A stretch of 64,000 bases of DNA, taken from Nocardia sp. BSTN01. GTDB lineage: Bacteria > Actinomycetota > Actinomycetes > Mycobacteriales > Mycobacteriaceae. The position numbers were made by a program, and so were the translations under genes. The stretch covers positions 48,494 through 112,493 of the forward strand of contig NZ_JADKYP010000019.1 of assembly GCF_015354405.1 (NCBI RefSeq), given 5' to 3'. The notes under the pieces are model-generated. The model had not been told where the DNA came from, ran no database searches, and worked only from the letters and a program-made list of their open reading frames with translations. Of the stretch, positions 51,348 to 59,320 are shown one piece after another; positions within the stretch are counted from its first letter, which is position 1; each line of letters starts with the position of its first letter.

Positions 51348-52051
51348 GCATTCTCGCCGCAGTGGAACAGGCCTGCCGTATACGGGGCGACTACGTCGGC
51401 CGTCAGGGCTATGGACTGGTCTACGGCTCGCACGCCACCGGGACCGGCACGCCGACATCAGACCTGGACCTCGTCCTGATCGGTCCTGAGCAACTTTCCG
51501 CAGCACGAATGAGCCAGCTCATAGCCGAGATCTGCGCCCTTCACCATCGATTCGGGCTCGACTTGGATACCGAAGTCGCCTACGAGACGAAGCTGTTTGC
51601 CACTTTCGATGACGTCCACAACGCCGTCGCGCTGCGGTGTTTCGACCGCGACGACGGAATAATCCGGGCAGTCCCAGTAGTGGCCGAGCCCGCGTTTCTG
51701 AACTCCCATCGGTTTGGATCGCGCCTACTGCTCAACGCCCTCACCAGTCCACACATCTTTCTCGGTGGCGACACCACTCGATATCGCGTTCACCTGCAGG
51801 AAGCAGAGGCAGCGCTGGCGCGGCTCGCGTTGGCATTGGTCTCGGACACGGTCGTGAGCATGGCTGACATCAGCCGCGCCGTCGTCAGTTGTGCGAGCGC
51901 GGTTGGTAAGGACTTCCTCGGGTACGACGATGGAGCGCACCTGCGGTCGACACTTGCACGGGGGTTGGGCGAACTCATGGCCGAAGGATTCATCAGCGAC
52001 ATCGACGGCACACACATCCGCAAACCGACGGATCGACCGCAAGAGATCTGA
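51344..52051 (+). CDS. Pol-beta-superfamily nucleotidyltransferase
   Basis: A 235-residue protein. YGSHATGTGTPTSDLDLVLI matches the family motif GS..G....SD.D with both metal-binding aspartates; a third acidic residue may lie in LDTEVAYE. The C-terminal 100 residues are helical. Relatives include antibiotic nucleotidyltransferases and minimal MNT proteins of toxin-antitoxin pairs. Here it follows a methyltransferase by overlap and precedes an ArgRS, which favours a metabolic or tRNA-linked role. Activity not assigned. Confidence 0.85.
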   Translation: MSILAAVEQACRIRGDYVGRQGYGLVYGSHATGTGTPTSDLDLVLIGPEQLSAARMSQLIAEICALHHRFGLDLDTEVAYETKLFATFDDVHNAVALRCFDRDDGIIRAVPVVAEPAFLNSHRFGSRLLLNALTSPHIFLGGDTTRYRVHLQEAEAALARLALALVSDTVVSMADISRAVVSCASAVGKDFLGYDDGAHLRSTLARGLGELMAEGFISDIDGTHIRKPTDRPQEI

Positions 52052-52122
52052 GATGCCAACAGGCCTGCCCCTTGCCGGCCTGGGATACTGGCCCATCCCT
52101 ACTATTCAGGAGGATTCTTCCC

Positions 52123-53889
52123 GTGGCCCACACCGGGGTTCTGCCGTTGATCGACCTTGTCGCTGATGCCGTGTCTCGTGCGGTCAGCGTGGTCCGACCC
52201 GATGCGGCAGGCGCCGACCCGGTAGTCCGACGATCCGCACACGCCGATTTCCAATCCAACGTTGCTCTTTCTCTGGCCAAGCGATTGAAGACCAAGCCGG
52301 TCGAACTGGCGACTGAATTCGCCGAGAACCTGGAATCCGTTGGAGCGCCGGTAGTTTCGGTGGAGCTGTCCGGCCCTGGTTTTCTGAATATCGGGGTTTC
52401 CGATAGGGCGGTGTGGCGGCAGGTCGCGGCACGACTGGTCGATGACCGCCTCGGGGTGGCGGCGTCGGAGGATGGTCGTCGGACGGTGATCGATTACTCG
52501 GCGCCCAACATCGCCAAGGAGATGCACGTCGGGCATCTGCGGACGACGATCATCGGCGACAGCTTGGCCCGCGTGCTGGAGTTCCTGGGGGCGAAGGTGG
52601 TTCGTCAGAATCACTTGGGCGACTGGGGAACTCAGTTCGGGATGCTGATCCAATACTTGGACGAACACCCGAATGCGCGCTGGCGGCACGAGGACCTCGC
52701 TGAGCGGGACGGATCGTCGGTGTCCGCGTTGGACGGGTTGTACAAGGCTGCGCGTAAGGAGTTCGACGCCGACTCGGCGTTCGCGGACAGGTCGCGGGCA
52801 CGGGTGGTGGCGTTGCAGGCCGGTGACCCGGCGACGCTGGCTCGGTGGCGTGAGATCGTCTCCGAGTCGGAACAAGCTTTCGCCGACATCTACAGTCGGC
52901 TCGGGGTGCTGCTGACTGCCGAGGATTCGGTGGGGGAATCGTTCTACAACTCGATGCTGGCGGACACCATCGACGAGCTGGTCGGCAAGGGGATCGCGGT
53001 CGAGAGCGATGGCGCGCTGGTCGTTTTCTCCGAGGAAGTGAACGGTCCGGACGGCCGGCCCGTGCCATTGATGGTGCGCAAAAGCGACGGTGGATACGGT
53101 TACGACACAACCGATCTCGCTACGATCCACTACCGGATCAACGAGTTGGGGGCGCAACGGCTGCTGTATGTGACCGACTCCCGCCAAGCCCTGCACTTCC
53201 AACTGACCTTCGAAACCGCGAGGCGCGCAGGCTGGCTCACCGACAAAGTCGACGCGGAGCACATCGCCTACGGCACGGTCCTCGGCCCCGACGGCAGGCC
53301 GTTCAAGACCCGCGCCGGTGGAACCGTGCGATTGATGGACCTACTCGACGACGCTTTCACGAAGGCCCGTGAAGTTGTCGCTGACAAAGACCCCGACCTG
53401 GACCCGGCAGAGCTGGACAACATCGCCGAACAGGCCGGGATCGGTGCAGTGAAGTATGCCGATCTGTCGACTTCGCGGGTCAAGGACTACACCTTCGACC
53501 TCGACCGCATGATCGCATTCAACGGAAACACCTCCGTATATCTGCAATACGCGCATACGCGGATCCGTTCGATCCTCCGCAAGGCGGGCGAGCCTGCACC
53601 GGTTGTCGATATCGACCTGGTTCTTGAACCGGCCGAACGTGCGCTCGCCTTGGAACTCGATACCTATAGCTCGACCGTCCGTGAGGTCGCCGAATTACTC
53701 GAGCCACACCGGTTGTGCGGATATCTGTACGAGCTGGCGCGCGACTTCACCACCTTCTACGACAACTGCCCCGTCCTGAGCGTGCCCGAACCTGTGCGAG
53801 GCAACCGCCTGGCGTTGTGTCAGCTGACTGCCGCGACGCTCGCTCACGGGCTCGGGCTTTTGGGAATCGCTGCCCCTGAACGGATGTAG
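52123..53889 (+). CDS. Arginyl-tRNA synthetase of the E. coli type (second-type ArgRS)
   Basis: A class I synthetase of 588 residues. The HIGH element is in APNIAKEMHVGHLRTTIIGD, followed by HLGDWGTQFGMLIQYL. A later DSRQALHFQL, FKTRAGGTVRL in place of KMSKS, and terminal GIAAPERM match ArgRS. The catalytic parts look complete. This sequence style matches E. coli ArgRS, whereas the housekeeping ArgRS of mycobacteria and Nocardia reads EFVSANPTGPIHIGGTRW at this point. It is thus likely an extra, acquired copy. GTG at 52123 has AGGAGGA upstream. Possible roles are self-resistance against an arginine-like antibiotic or supplying Arg-tRNA to biosynthesis. Confidence 0.92.
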   Translation: MAHTGVLPLIDLVADAVSRAVSVVRPDAAGADPVVRRSAHADFQSNVALSLAKRLKTKPVELATEFAENLESVGAPVVSVELSGPGFLNIGVSDRAVWRQVAARLVDDRLGVAASEDGRRTVIDYSAPNIAKEMHVGHLRTTIIGDSLARVLEFLGAKVVRQNHLGDWGTQFGMLIQYLDEHPNARWRHEDLAERDGSSVSALDGLYKAARKEFDADSAFADRSRARVVALQAGDPATLARWREIVSESEQAFADIYSRLGVLLTAEDSVGESFYNSMLADTIDELVGKGIAVESDGALVVFSEEVNGPDGRPVPLMVRKSDGGYGYDTTDLATIHYRINELGAQRLLYVTDSRQALHFQLTFETARRAGWLTDKVDAEHIAYGTVLGPDGRPFKTRAGGTVRLMDLLDDAFTKAREVVADKDPDLDPAELDNIAEQAGIGAVKYADLSTSRVKDYTFDLDRMIAFNGNTSVYLQYAHTRIRSILRKAGEPAPVVDIDLVLEPAERALALELDTYSSTVREVAELLEPHRLCGYLYELARDFTTFYDNCPVLSVPEPVRGNRLALCQLTAATLAHGLGLLGIAAPERM

Positions 53890-54030
53890 ACCGCAATCGA
53901 AGAGAACTGTCGCCGCGACGCGGAGCACCGCACCAAGCCATATCTGGGCTGAATGGGCATCCGGCCGCAGATCGGGCCGACACCCAGCCGGGGCGCGGCT
54001 ACATCCGTCACCGCGTGACCTTCGCCCCGG

Positions 54031-54056
54031 TTGCACCCCTCACTCGAGGAGTGCAA
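54031..54056. terminator. Hairpin between ArgRS and NUDIX genes
   Basis: TTGCACCCCTC and GAGGAGTGCAA pair at 10 of 11 positions around loop ACTC, in the convergent gap between two genes. It can serve both directions. Confidence 0.5.
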
Positions 54057-54114
54057 ACCCTGCTCCCTGGTCGCCGGACCGGGGAAACCCCAGCGCCCAG
54101 AGGTGTTGCGGCCG

Positions 54115-54675
54115 CTACGCGGACAGCGCGGTGCGCAGTTTGGTGAGGAATCGGCCTATGTGCGGGTCGGATTCGGGGATGGTGTCGCGATCGATCTCCC
54201 ACCAGCGGCCGCCTGCGAATTCGCGCGGGTCGAGGGTGAAGGGGTGGTCGCGGTGGCCGCGGATCACGTACCAGAGCGAGACGTCGCGGTGGGGGTGAGC
54301 GCCGACTGTTCGGGTGCTGGTGAGGAACAGGGGACGTTCGCCGACGACGGTGAAATCGGCGTCCGTTCCGAGTTCTTCGGCGGCTTCTCGTCGCGCGGCG
54401 TGCAGAGGGTCTTCCCCCGGATCCACGTGACCGCCCATGGGCAGGCGTAGTCCGGACTTGCGGTGGGCGCCGAGCAGTACGGCGCGGGCATCCGGATCGA
54501 CGACCACCACATATGAGACCAGGTGTTGTGGCGGTGTGGCCGGGGGTTCCCGGCGGAAGATGTCGTCGGTGGCGGCGAGCCAGGACAGTGTCTCCCGGAT
54601 GTGCTCCTGCTCGAGGGGGTCCAGCGGGGTGATCGCTGCGACGATGTCCGCGACGACCGCGGTGGCGGGGTGCAT
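54115..54675 (-). CDS. NUDIX hydrolase
   Basis: A 186-residue pyrophosphohydrolase. The full NUDIX box is present: GHVDPGEDPLHAARREAAEE followed by LG, matching GX5EX7REUXEEXGU. The preceding strand VVVVDPDARAVLLGAHRKSG is the usual substrate platform. These enzymes hydrolyse nucleoside diphosphates linked to another moiety, such as oxidised dNTPs or nucleotide sugars. The N-terminal 50 residues are helical. ATG at 54675 has no strong ribosome site. The gene ends near the ArgRS but transcribes in the opposite direction. Confidence 0.9.
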   Translation of the reverse strand: MHPATAVVADIVAAITPLDPLEQEHIRETLSWLAATDDIFRREPPATPPQHLVSYVVVVDPDARAVLLGAHRKSGLRLPMGGHVDPGEDPLHAARREAAEELGTDADFTVVGERPLFLTSTRTVGAHPHRDVSLWYVIRGHRDHPFTLDPREFAGGRWWEIDRDTIPESDPHIGRFLTKLRTALSA

Positions 54676-54725
54676 GGGGCGACGATAGCGGCGGGTACCG
54701 ACAATCGAGCCGGGCTACTCGGGGG

Positions 54726-55685
54726 CTACTGCGGGCGGGTGAGGCGCAGTTGCGCGATCAGCGCCTTGTGATCGGCACCGGGCAGGCGGATCGTGTCGAC
54801 GGTGTCCGCGTGGCCGTCGGCGACCAGGATGTGGTCGATGCCGACCAGTGGTGGCCAGCGCTTGTCGGTCGGATATGTGACGAGGTGGCCGGCGCCCTCC
54901 TGTTCGACGGCGTCGTGGAACCGGTCGGAGAGCATCGCGCGGAATTGGGCATGGTCGAAGGTCGCGTTGAAATCGCCGCCGACGATCACCGGCCGATCCG
55001 CGGGCGAACGGTCGAGAATGGCTCGTAGCCGGGACAATTCGTCGGCCCACAGGTGTATTCCGGAGATCGGGGGCACCGGATGGAAGGCATAGACGCTGAC
55101 CGGTCCGACCCCCGGGACGGTGGCGGTCGCGGAGAGCTGGTTCAGGACGAATCCGTCGTATTCGACAGTGTCCGAGAGTGGATAGGCGCTCCAGATTCCG
55201 GTACCGGTGGCGGTGCGCCCGGGTGACAGATATCGATGCGGCAGCAACCGGTCCAGGCCCACGCCCTCGAGGGCGTGCACCGCGGCCGGAGTCAGTTCCT
55301 CGACGGTCAGAATGCCGACCTTGCGTTCGCGCACCTGCTCGATCAGCGCGTGCGGATCCGCGCCGTCGAAGAGCAGATTGGCCTGCATCACCGTCACCGG
55401 TGTGCCGTGATCGCCGGGGGAGCGGCCGACATACAGCGGAGCCTGCGTCCAGATCGCCACGCCCACAACGGCAATGGCCACCGCGACCCCGGCCCACCGC
55501 TTCGCGGCAGCGAACAGTGCCACCCCGACCAGCGCGGCACACATCAGATACGGCGCACCCGACGCCGCCAGAATCAGCCAGCGGGACTCGGTTCGATTGA
55601 AGTGCAGTGCCACTCCGGCGGCGCCGACCAGGGTCGCGACCACCGCAAACGATTCGAGCGTGATCCGCCCCCACGCCGCCTTCAC
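54726..55685 (-). CDS. Membrane-anchored endonuclease/exonuclease/phosphatase-family protein
   Basis: A 319-residue protein. The first 100 residues have three hydrophobic helices (for example FAVVATLVGAAGVALHF and VAVAIAVVGVAIWTQA). The rest is an EEP domain with VMQANLLFD (Asn for metal), VEELTP (Glu), VIVGGDFNATF (Asp-x-Asn) and a final GADHKAL (Asp-His), the standard catalytic set. The domain would face outside. Members include sphingomyelinase-like and DNase-like phosphodiesterases. GTG at 55685 was chosen because it follows GGGAG. The substrate is unknown. Confidence 0.86.
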   Translation of the reverse strand: MKAAWGRITLESFAVVATLVGAAGVALHFNRTESRWLILAASGAPYLMCAALVGVALFAAAKRWAGVAVAIAVVGVAIWTQAPLYVGRSPGDHGTPVTVMQANLLFDGADPHALIEQVRERKVGILTVEELTPAAVHALEGVGLDRLLPHRYLSPGRTATGTGIWSAYPLSDTVEYDGFVLNQLSATATVPGVGPVSVYAFHPVPPISGIHLWADELSRLRAILDRSPADRPVIVGGDFNATFDHAQFRAMLSDRFHDAVEQEGAGHLVTYPTDKRWPPLVGIDHILVADGHADTVDTIRLPGADHKALIAQLRLTRPQ

Positions 55686-55914
55686 GCTCCCGACCCCCGC
55701 ACCCTGGATCCGGTGATCGCCCGCCGCGCGGCTTCGTTCGCCGTCGTCGCATCCCGCAGGCAGGACGCCGGGAGACAAGGCCGTTCGGCCGTCCTCCGAC
55801 AGGGATTGTCGTGCTCGTCGCCGACTGTGCGGATCCCGTACGCGCACGGCTCGGGCGGGGGAAACGGCACGGTACTCCCATCGATCGATCGGCTCGCGGA
55901 TGTGGTGAGTGTAT

Positions 55915-56553
55915 TCAGTCCTCCCGGACGGGTTTTCGGCCGTCCGACGGTGCGGCCGTGCCGTACAGCACGTTGGTGACCAGGGTGGTGGCGAAATGCT
56001 CGCCGAGCGGCAGATTCGGTAGCAGCAGGCGGTGGTAGCAGGCGCCCCACAGTTGGTCCACGACGCTCTCCGGATCGATATCGGCGCGCAGTTGCCCGCG
56101 CTGCTGCGCGCGGCGTATGGCCTCCACGGCCAGTCGGCGGCGCGGTCCCGAATAGCGTTCGAGCAGGGCGGCGGACAGGTCCGGATCGGTTTGGGCCTGA
56201 CCGATGAGTTCGGCGATCACCCGTCCGGCGCGCGTGCGGGTGAGGACGTGAACGAACGAGCGGAGCTGGGCGGTCAGATCGGCTTCGATATCGCCGGTAT
56301 CCGGGAAGGTGAGCGCGGATTCGACGGCATGGAAGTATCCGTCGAGCGCGAGCGCGCCCTTCGACGGCCACCATTTGTACAGCGTCGTCTTGCTGACGCC
56401 GGCCTTCTCGGCGACCGCCTCGATGGTGAACGCGCCCATCCCCGATTCGAGGAGCAGCGCGCCGGCGGCGTCGAGCGCTTCGGCGCGCACTTCGGCAGCC
56501 GGACGGCGGCCGCGGCCTCGTCGCTTCCGCCCCGCCTCGTCCTGTTCGGGCAT
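55915..56553 (-). CDS. TetR-family repressor
   Basis: A 212-residue regulator. The helix-turn-helix reads GAFTIEAVAEKAGVSKTTLY then KWWPSKGALALDGY, typical of TetR. The C-terminal half is the helical ligand/dimer domain with VDQLWGACYHRLLLPNLPLG, the TetR_C_16-like end. ATG at 56553 has GGAGG seven bases upstream; an earlier ATG would overlap that site. It is divergent from the SDR gene, with a palindrome between them that it probably binds. Confidence 0.92.
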   Translation of the reverse strand: MPEQDEAGRKRRGRGRRPAAEVRAEALDAAGALLLESGMGAFTIEAVAEKAGVSKTTLYKWWPSKGALALDGYFHAVESALTFPDTGDIEADLTAQLRSFVHVLTRTRAGRVIAELIGQAQTDPDLSAALLERYSGPRRRLAVEAIRRAQQRGQLRADIDPESVVDQLWGACYHRLLLPNLPLGEHFATTLVTNVLYGTAAPSDGRKPVRED

Positions 56554-56612
56554 TTCGACCTCCGTTTCCGAACTCCTACAGCGTGACATATGGACGCAGC
56601 GTTCACAATCTG

Positions 56613-56618
56613 ATTATA
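56613..56618 (-). promoter_or_regulatory. -10 box of the tetR promoter
   Basis: On the minus strand the six bases read TATAAT, a perfect -10 element, 60 bases upstream of the repressor start. Its two outermost bases overlap one end of the 19-base palindrome listed separately. Confidence 0.5.
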
Positions 56619-56635
56619 TGGACTGTCAGTTCATA
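56617..56635. promoter_or_regulatory. TetR operator between tetR and SDR genes
   Basis: TATGGACTG and CAGTTCATA are inverted repeats matching at eight of nine positions around a central T. The site ends 18 bases before the SDR start and covers the tetR -10 region, so binding would block both genes. This is the best-supported operator in the window. Confidence 0.7.
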
Positions 56636-56653
56636 AATCCGAGGGAGTGCATC

Positions 56654-57388
56654 ATGGATGAAGACACGCGCGTCGCACTGGTGACGGGAGCGTCGGGCGG
56701 CATCGGTCGCGCCGTCGCCCGGCGTCTCGCGGCCGACGGGATGGCCGTCGGCGTCCACTACGCCGCAAATAAGACCGCGGCCGACGAGCTCGTGGCCGAA
56801 CTCGAAGGACGCGGCGGTCGAGCCCTGGCGGTGGGCGGCGACGTGGCCGACGAACACGCGATGGCTGCCGCGTTCGACGCGGTGGAGGCCGCCTTCGGCG
56901 GGATCGACGTCGTCGTCGCCACGGCCGGGATCATGACGCTGGGACCGATCGCCGACTTCGATCTCGACGCACTGGATCGCATGCACCGCACCAACATTCG
57001 CGGTACCTTCGTCGTCGCCCAGCAGGCCGCGCGGCGGGTGCGTTCGGGCGGCGCCGTCATCACGTTCTCCACCTCGGTGACCCGCTTGGCGCCTCCCGGT
57101 TACGCCGCCTATGCGGCGAGCAAGGGGGCGGTCGAGGCGATGACTCTGATCCTGGCCCGCGAACTGCGGGGCCGCGACATCACCGTGAACGCGGTCGCGC
57201 CGGGCCCCACGGCCACGCCCCTGTTCCTCGACGGCAAAGATCAGGAGGCCGTCGACCGCCTCGCCGCGCAGTCCCCGCTGGAACGGCTCGGCACCCCCGA
57301 CGACATCGCCGAAGCAGTCGCCTTCCTGGCCGGTCCGGGTCGCTGGATCAACGGACAGGTGATCTTCGCCAACGGCGCCATCGCCTGA
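56654..57388 (+). CDS. Short-chain dehydrogenase/reductase
   Basis: A 244-residue classical SDR. The nucleotide loop is VTGASGGIGRAVARRLA, the NADP-preferring basic residues follow, and the active-site pair is in YAAYAASKGAVEAM (YxxxK) with upstream Ser in ITFSTSVTR. The C-terminal GRWINGQVIFANGA matches FabG-like reductases. It is likely controlled by the divergent TetR. ATG at 56654 has GAGGGAG upstream. The substrate is unknown. Confidence 0.92.
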   Translation: MDEDTRVALVTGASGGIGRAVARRLAADGMAVGVHYAANKTAADELVAELEGRGGRALAVGGDVADEHAMAAAFDAVEAAFGGIDVVVATAGIMTLGPIADFDLDALDRMHRTNIRGTFVVAQQAARRVRSGGAVITFSTSVTRLAPPGYAAYAASKGAVEAMTLILARELRGRDITVNAVAPGPTATPLFLDGKDQEAVDRLAAQSPLERLGTPDDIAEAVAFLAGPGRWINGQVIFANGAIA

Positions 57389-57484
57389 CCGCCCACCCAG
57401 CGGGAGAATTCGCCGGAATCGTCCGGAGAGTGGTCACACTCTTGCCATTCTGAGCGGATATCTCGCCGGAGCGGAGGTGGGCGA

Positions 57485-58648
57485 ATGGATGAGCCGGGTG
57501 CCGAGGCGCCGCGACTGCGCGAACTCGGTGTGGACCCGGACGCCGTGTTGCGGCTGATCCGATACTTCGACGGTTTCGACGAATCCGACACCAACGCGGA
57601 TGCGGTGGTCCGGGCCGCGGCCTTGCTGGCCGAATGCCCGGCGGCCGCGAGCTGGCCGTCCGGCACGACGATCCGCTACGACGCGGCCGGCCGCCCGTTG
57701 CCGGCGATGATGCCGCCGCCGGAGGCGAGCGGTGAACCGGCGGTGTGGCTCGAGCGGGCCGGCGCCGCGCACGCACTCGATGCCGTCCTGGTGGATCGCC
57801 TGCGGCACAGTCTGCGGGTGGTGGCGGTGCGCGGTTCGGCGGCCGGGCCGACGGGTCTGGACGACCCCGCCCTGCTCGAGGTGGTGCTGTCGGAGAAGCA
57901 ACGGCGCGAGGATCGGGTGCGGGCCATGCGCCTGCTCGGGATCGATCCGGGGCAGCCGATGCGGGTGATCGCGGTGTCGGGACCCGGTGCGGCGGACGCG
58001 GTCCGGATCATCGGGGCCCGGGGCCGGCTGGTGCGTTCGGCCGTGATCGGCGCGAGCACCGCGGTGCTGATCCAGGACCGGGAAACCTGCCGGGAGCTGT
58101 CGGACGTGCTGAATTCCGCTGTGGTGCAAGAATTTCCGGCATCGCGCCGAGGTGCGGGCGGGCCGTGGGTGGGGATGGGGGAGCGGCTGCCGGCCTACGC
58201 GGCCGCCACGTCGTGGGACCAGGCGCGGCGGGCGTTGCGTTTCGCCTCCTCGACCTGGCACGGGCGCCGGGTGGTCGCCTACGAGCGCCTCGGATCCCTG
58301 GCCCTCCTCGGCGAGCTGCCCGTGCAGCGACTGCTGGGCACCTCGGATGTATTGCGAGTCAACGAATTCGCCGCCACCGAGGCCGGTGCGCTCGCCGTCG
58401 ACACGCTCGAGGCGTTCTGCGTCTTCGGATCGCTGCGGCGCACCGCGGCGGAACTGCATCTGCATCACAGCACCGTGGCCGCGCGCATCGCGCAGGTCGA
58501 GGCGGTGATGGGCTGGGACGTCGACGAGGCGCTCGACCGCTTCATGGCCACCCTCGCCCTGATGGTGCGTCGCATCGCGCTGTCCTCGGCCGAACTCGCC
58601 GCGGATCCGGGAGCGGCCGGGCGAGCCGATCCGACGGGTGTCGGATGA
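57485..58648 (+). CDS. PucR/CdaR-type regulator with C-terminal helix-turn-helix
   Basis: A 387-residue regulator. The last 70 residues read FGSLRRTAAELHLHHSTVAA then RIAQVEAVMGWDVDEALDRF, the PucR_HTH pattern. The middle region (RVIAVSGPGAADAVRIIGA and VAYERLGSLALLGELP) matches the GGDEF-like central domain of these proteins. There is no separate N-terminal sensor domain. GGAGGTGGG lies six bases before the ATG. It precedes the NTF2-like and acyl-CoA synthetase genes on the same strand and probably controls them. Confidence 0.85.
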   Translation: MDEPGAEAPRLRELGVDPDAVLRLIRYFDGFDESDTNADAVVRAAALLAECPAAASWPSGTTIRYDAAGRPLPAMMPPPEASGEPAVWLERAGAAHALDAVLVDRLRHSLRVVAVRGSAAGPTGLDDPALLEVVLSEKQRREDRVRAMRLLGIDPGQPMRVIAVSGPGAADAVRIIGARGRLVRSAVIGASTAVLIQDRETCRELSDVLNSAVVQEFPASRRGAGGPWVGMGERLPAYAAATSWDQARRALRFASSTWHGRRVVAYERLGSLALLGELPVQRLLGTSDVLRVNEFAATEAGALAVDTLEAFCVFGSLRRTAAELHLHHSTVAARIAQVEAVMGWDVDEALDRFMATLALMVRRIALSSAELAADPGAAGRADPTGVG

Positions 58649-58731
58649 ATCCGGCCCTTCCGGCGACACGCGGCGGGTGATCCGGATCACTCGACTCGGT
58701 CATGATCCGCAGCGACAGAAGGAGTTTCGAC

Positions 58732-59283
58732 ATGGCAGTCATCGATCCGAACCGCACCTGGGCGCCGCTGGAAGAGCGGCTGGCCACCACCACGAACGCA
58801 CGGCACCGGCAGGTGCTCGAGATCGTCATCGAACATATGAAGGCCGAAGCGAAGCCGGATCTGGACGGCCTCATGCGGACGCTGGTATCCGAACCGGCCT
58901 ACCACTTCTGGAACGCCGGACAGGATGTCGGGCCGAAGGGATGGGACGGCGTGCACACCTACTATTCGGATTTCGTCGCGAGCCGCAGCAATATCCTCGA
59001 ATACGCCCTCGACCGATTGGTCGTCGACGATCGCTGTGTAGTGACCGAGGGCTTCCTGAAACAGATCTATCCGGGCGCATATGCCGCACAGATCGGCCTC
59101 CCCGTCGACGACACCGCGGCCGACTATCTGGTCGTCTTCCGGCAGCTGCTGTTGTGGCCCGTCGACCCGGAGGGCCGGATCGTCGGCGAGGACTCCTACC
59201 ACTCCGGACCGGTGGAGATCCGCAAATTGAGTGTCGACGAACTGCCCGGTGAATACGTCGAACTCGTCCACTCGAAGGCGTGA
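58732..59283 (+). CDS. NTF2-like (SnoaL-type) protein
   Basis: A 183-residue protein. Helical start (RHRQVLEIVIEHMKAEAKPD), then the HFWNAGQDVGPKGWDGVHTY region and a beta sheet (LVVDDRCVVTEGFLKQIYPG) fit a cone-shaped NTF2 fold used by small isomerases, dehydratases or steroid-binding proteins. Catalytic residues cannot be named from sequence alone. ATG at 58732 follows AAGGAG. It is 38 bases before the acyl-CoA synthetase gene, suggesting a shared degradative pathway. Confidence 0.78.
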   Translation: MAVIDPNRTWAPLEERLATTTNARHRQVLEIVIEHMKAEAKPDLDGLMRTLVSEPAYHFWNAGQDVGPKGWDGVHTYYSDFVASRSNILEYALDRLVVDDRCVVTEGFLKQIYPGAYAAQIGLPVDDTAADYLVVFRQLLLWPVDPEGRIVGEDSYHSGPVEIRKLSVDELPGEYVELVHSKA

Positions 59284-59320
59284 GAACGGCCAGACTCGGC
59301 TGATGGAAGGCGATACGGAA

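Noticed and set aside
51344-52051. Idea of a MNT-HEPN toxin-antitoxin pair
   Set aside because: No HEPN protein is next to the nucleotidyltransferase; its neighbours are a methyltransferase and ArgRS.
45724-53889. Idea that the island is a prophage or integrative element
   Set aside because: No integrase, structural phage gene, transfer gene, tRNA or flanking direct repeat was seen; the resolvase-like protein lacks catalytic residues.
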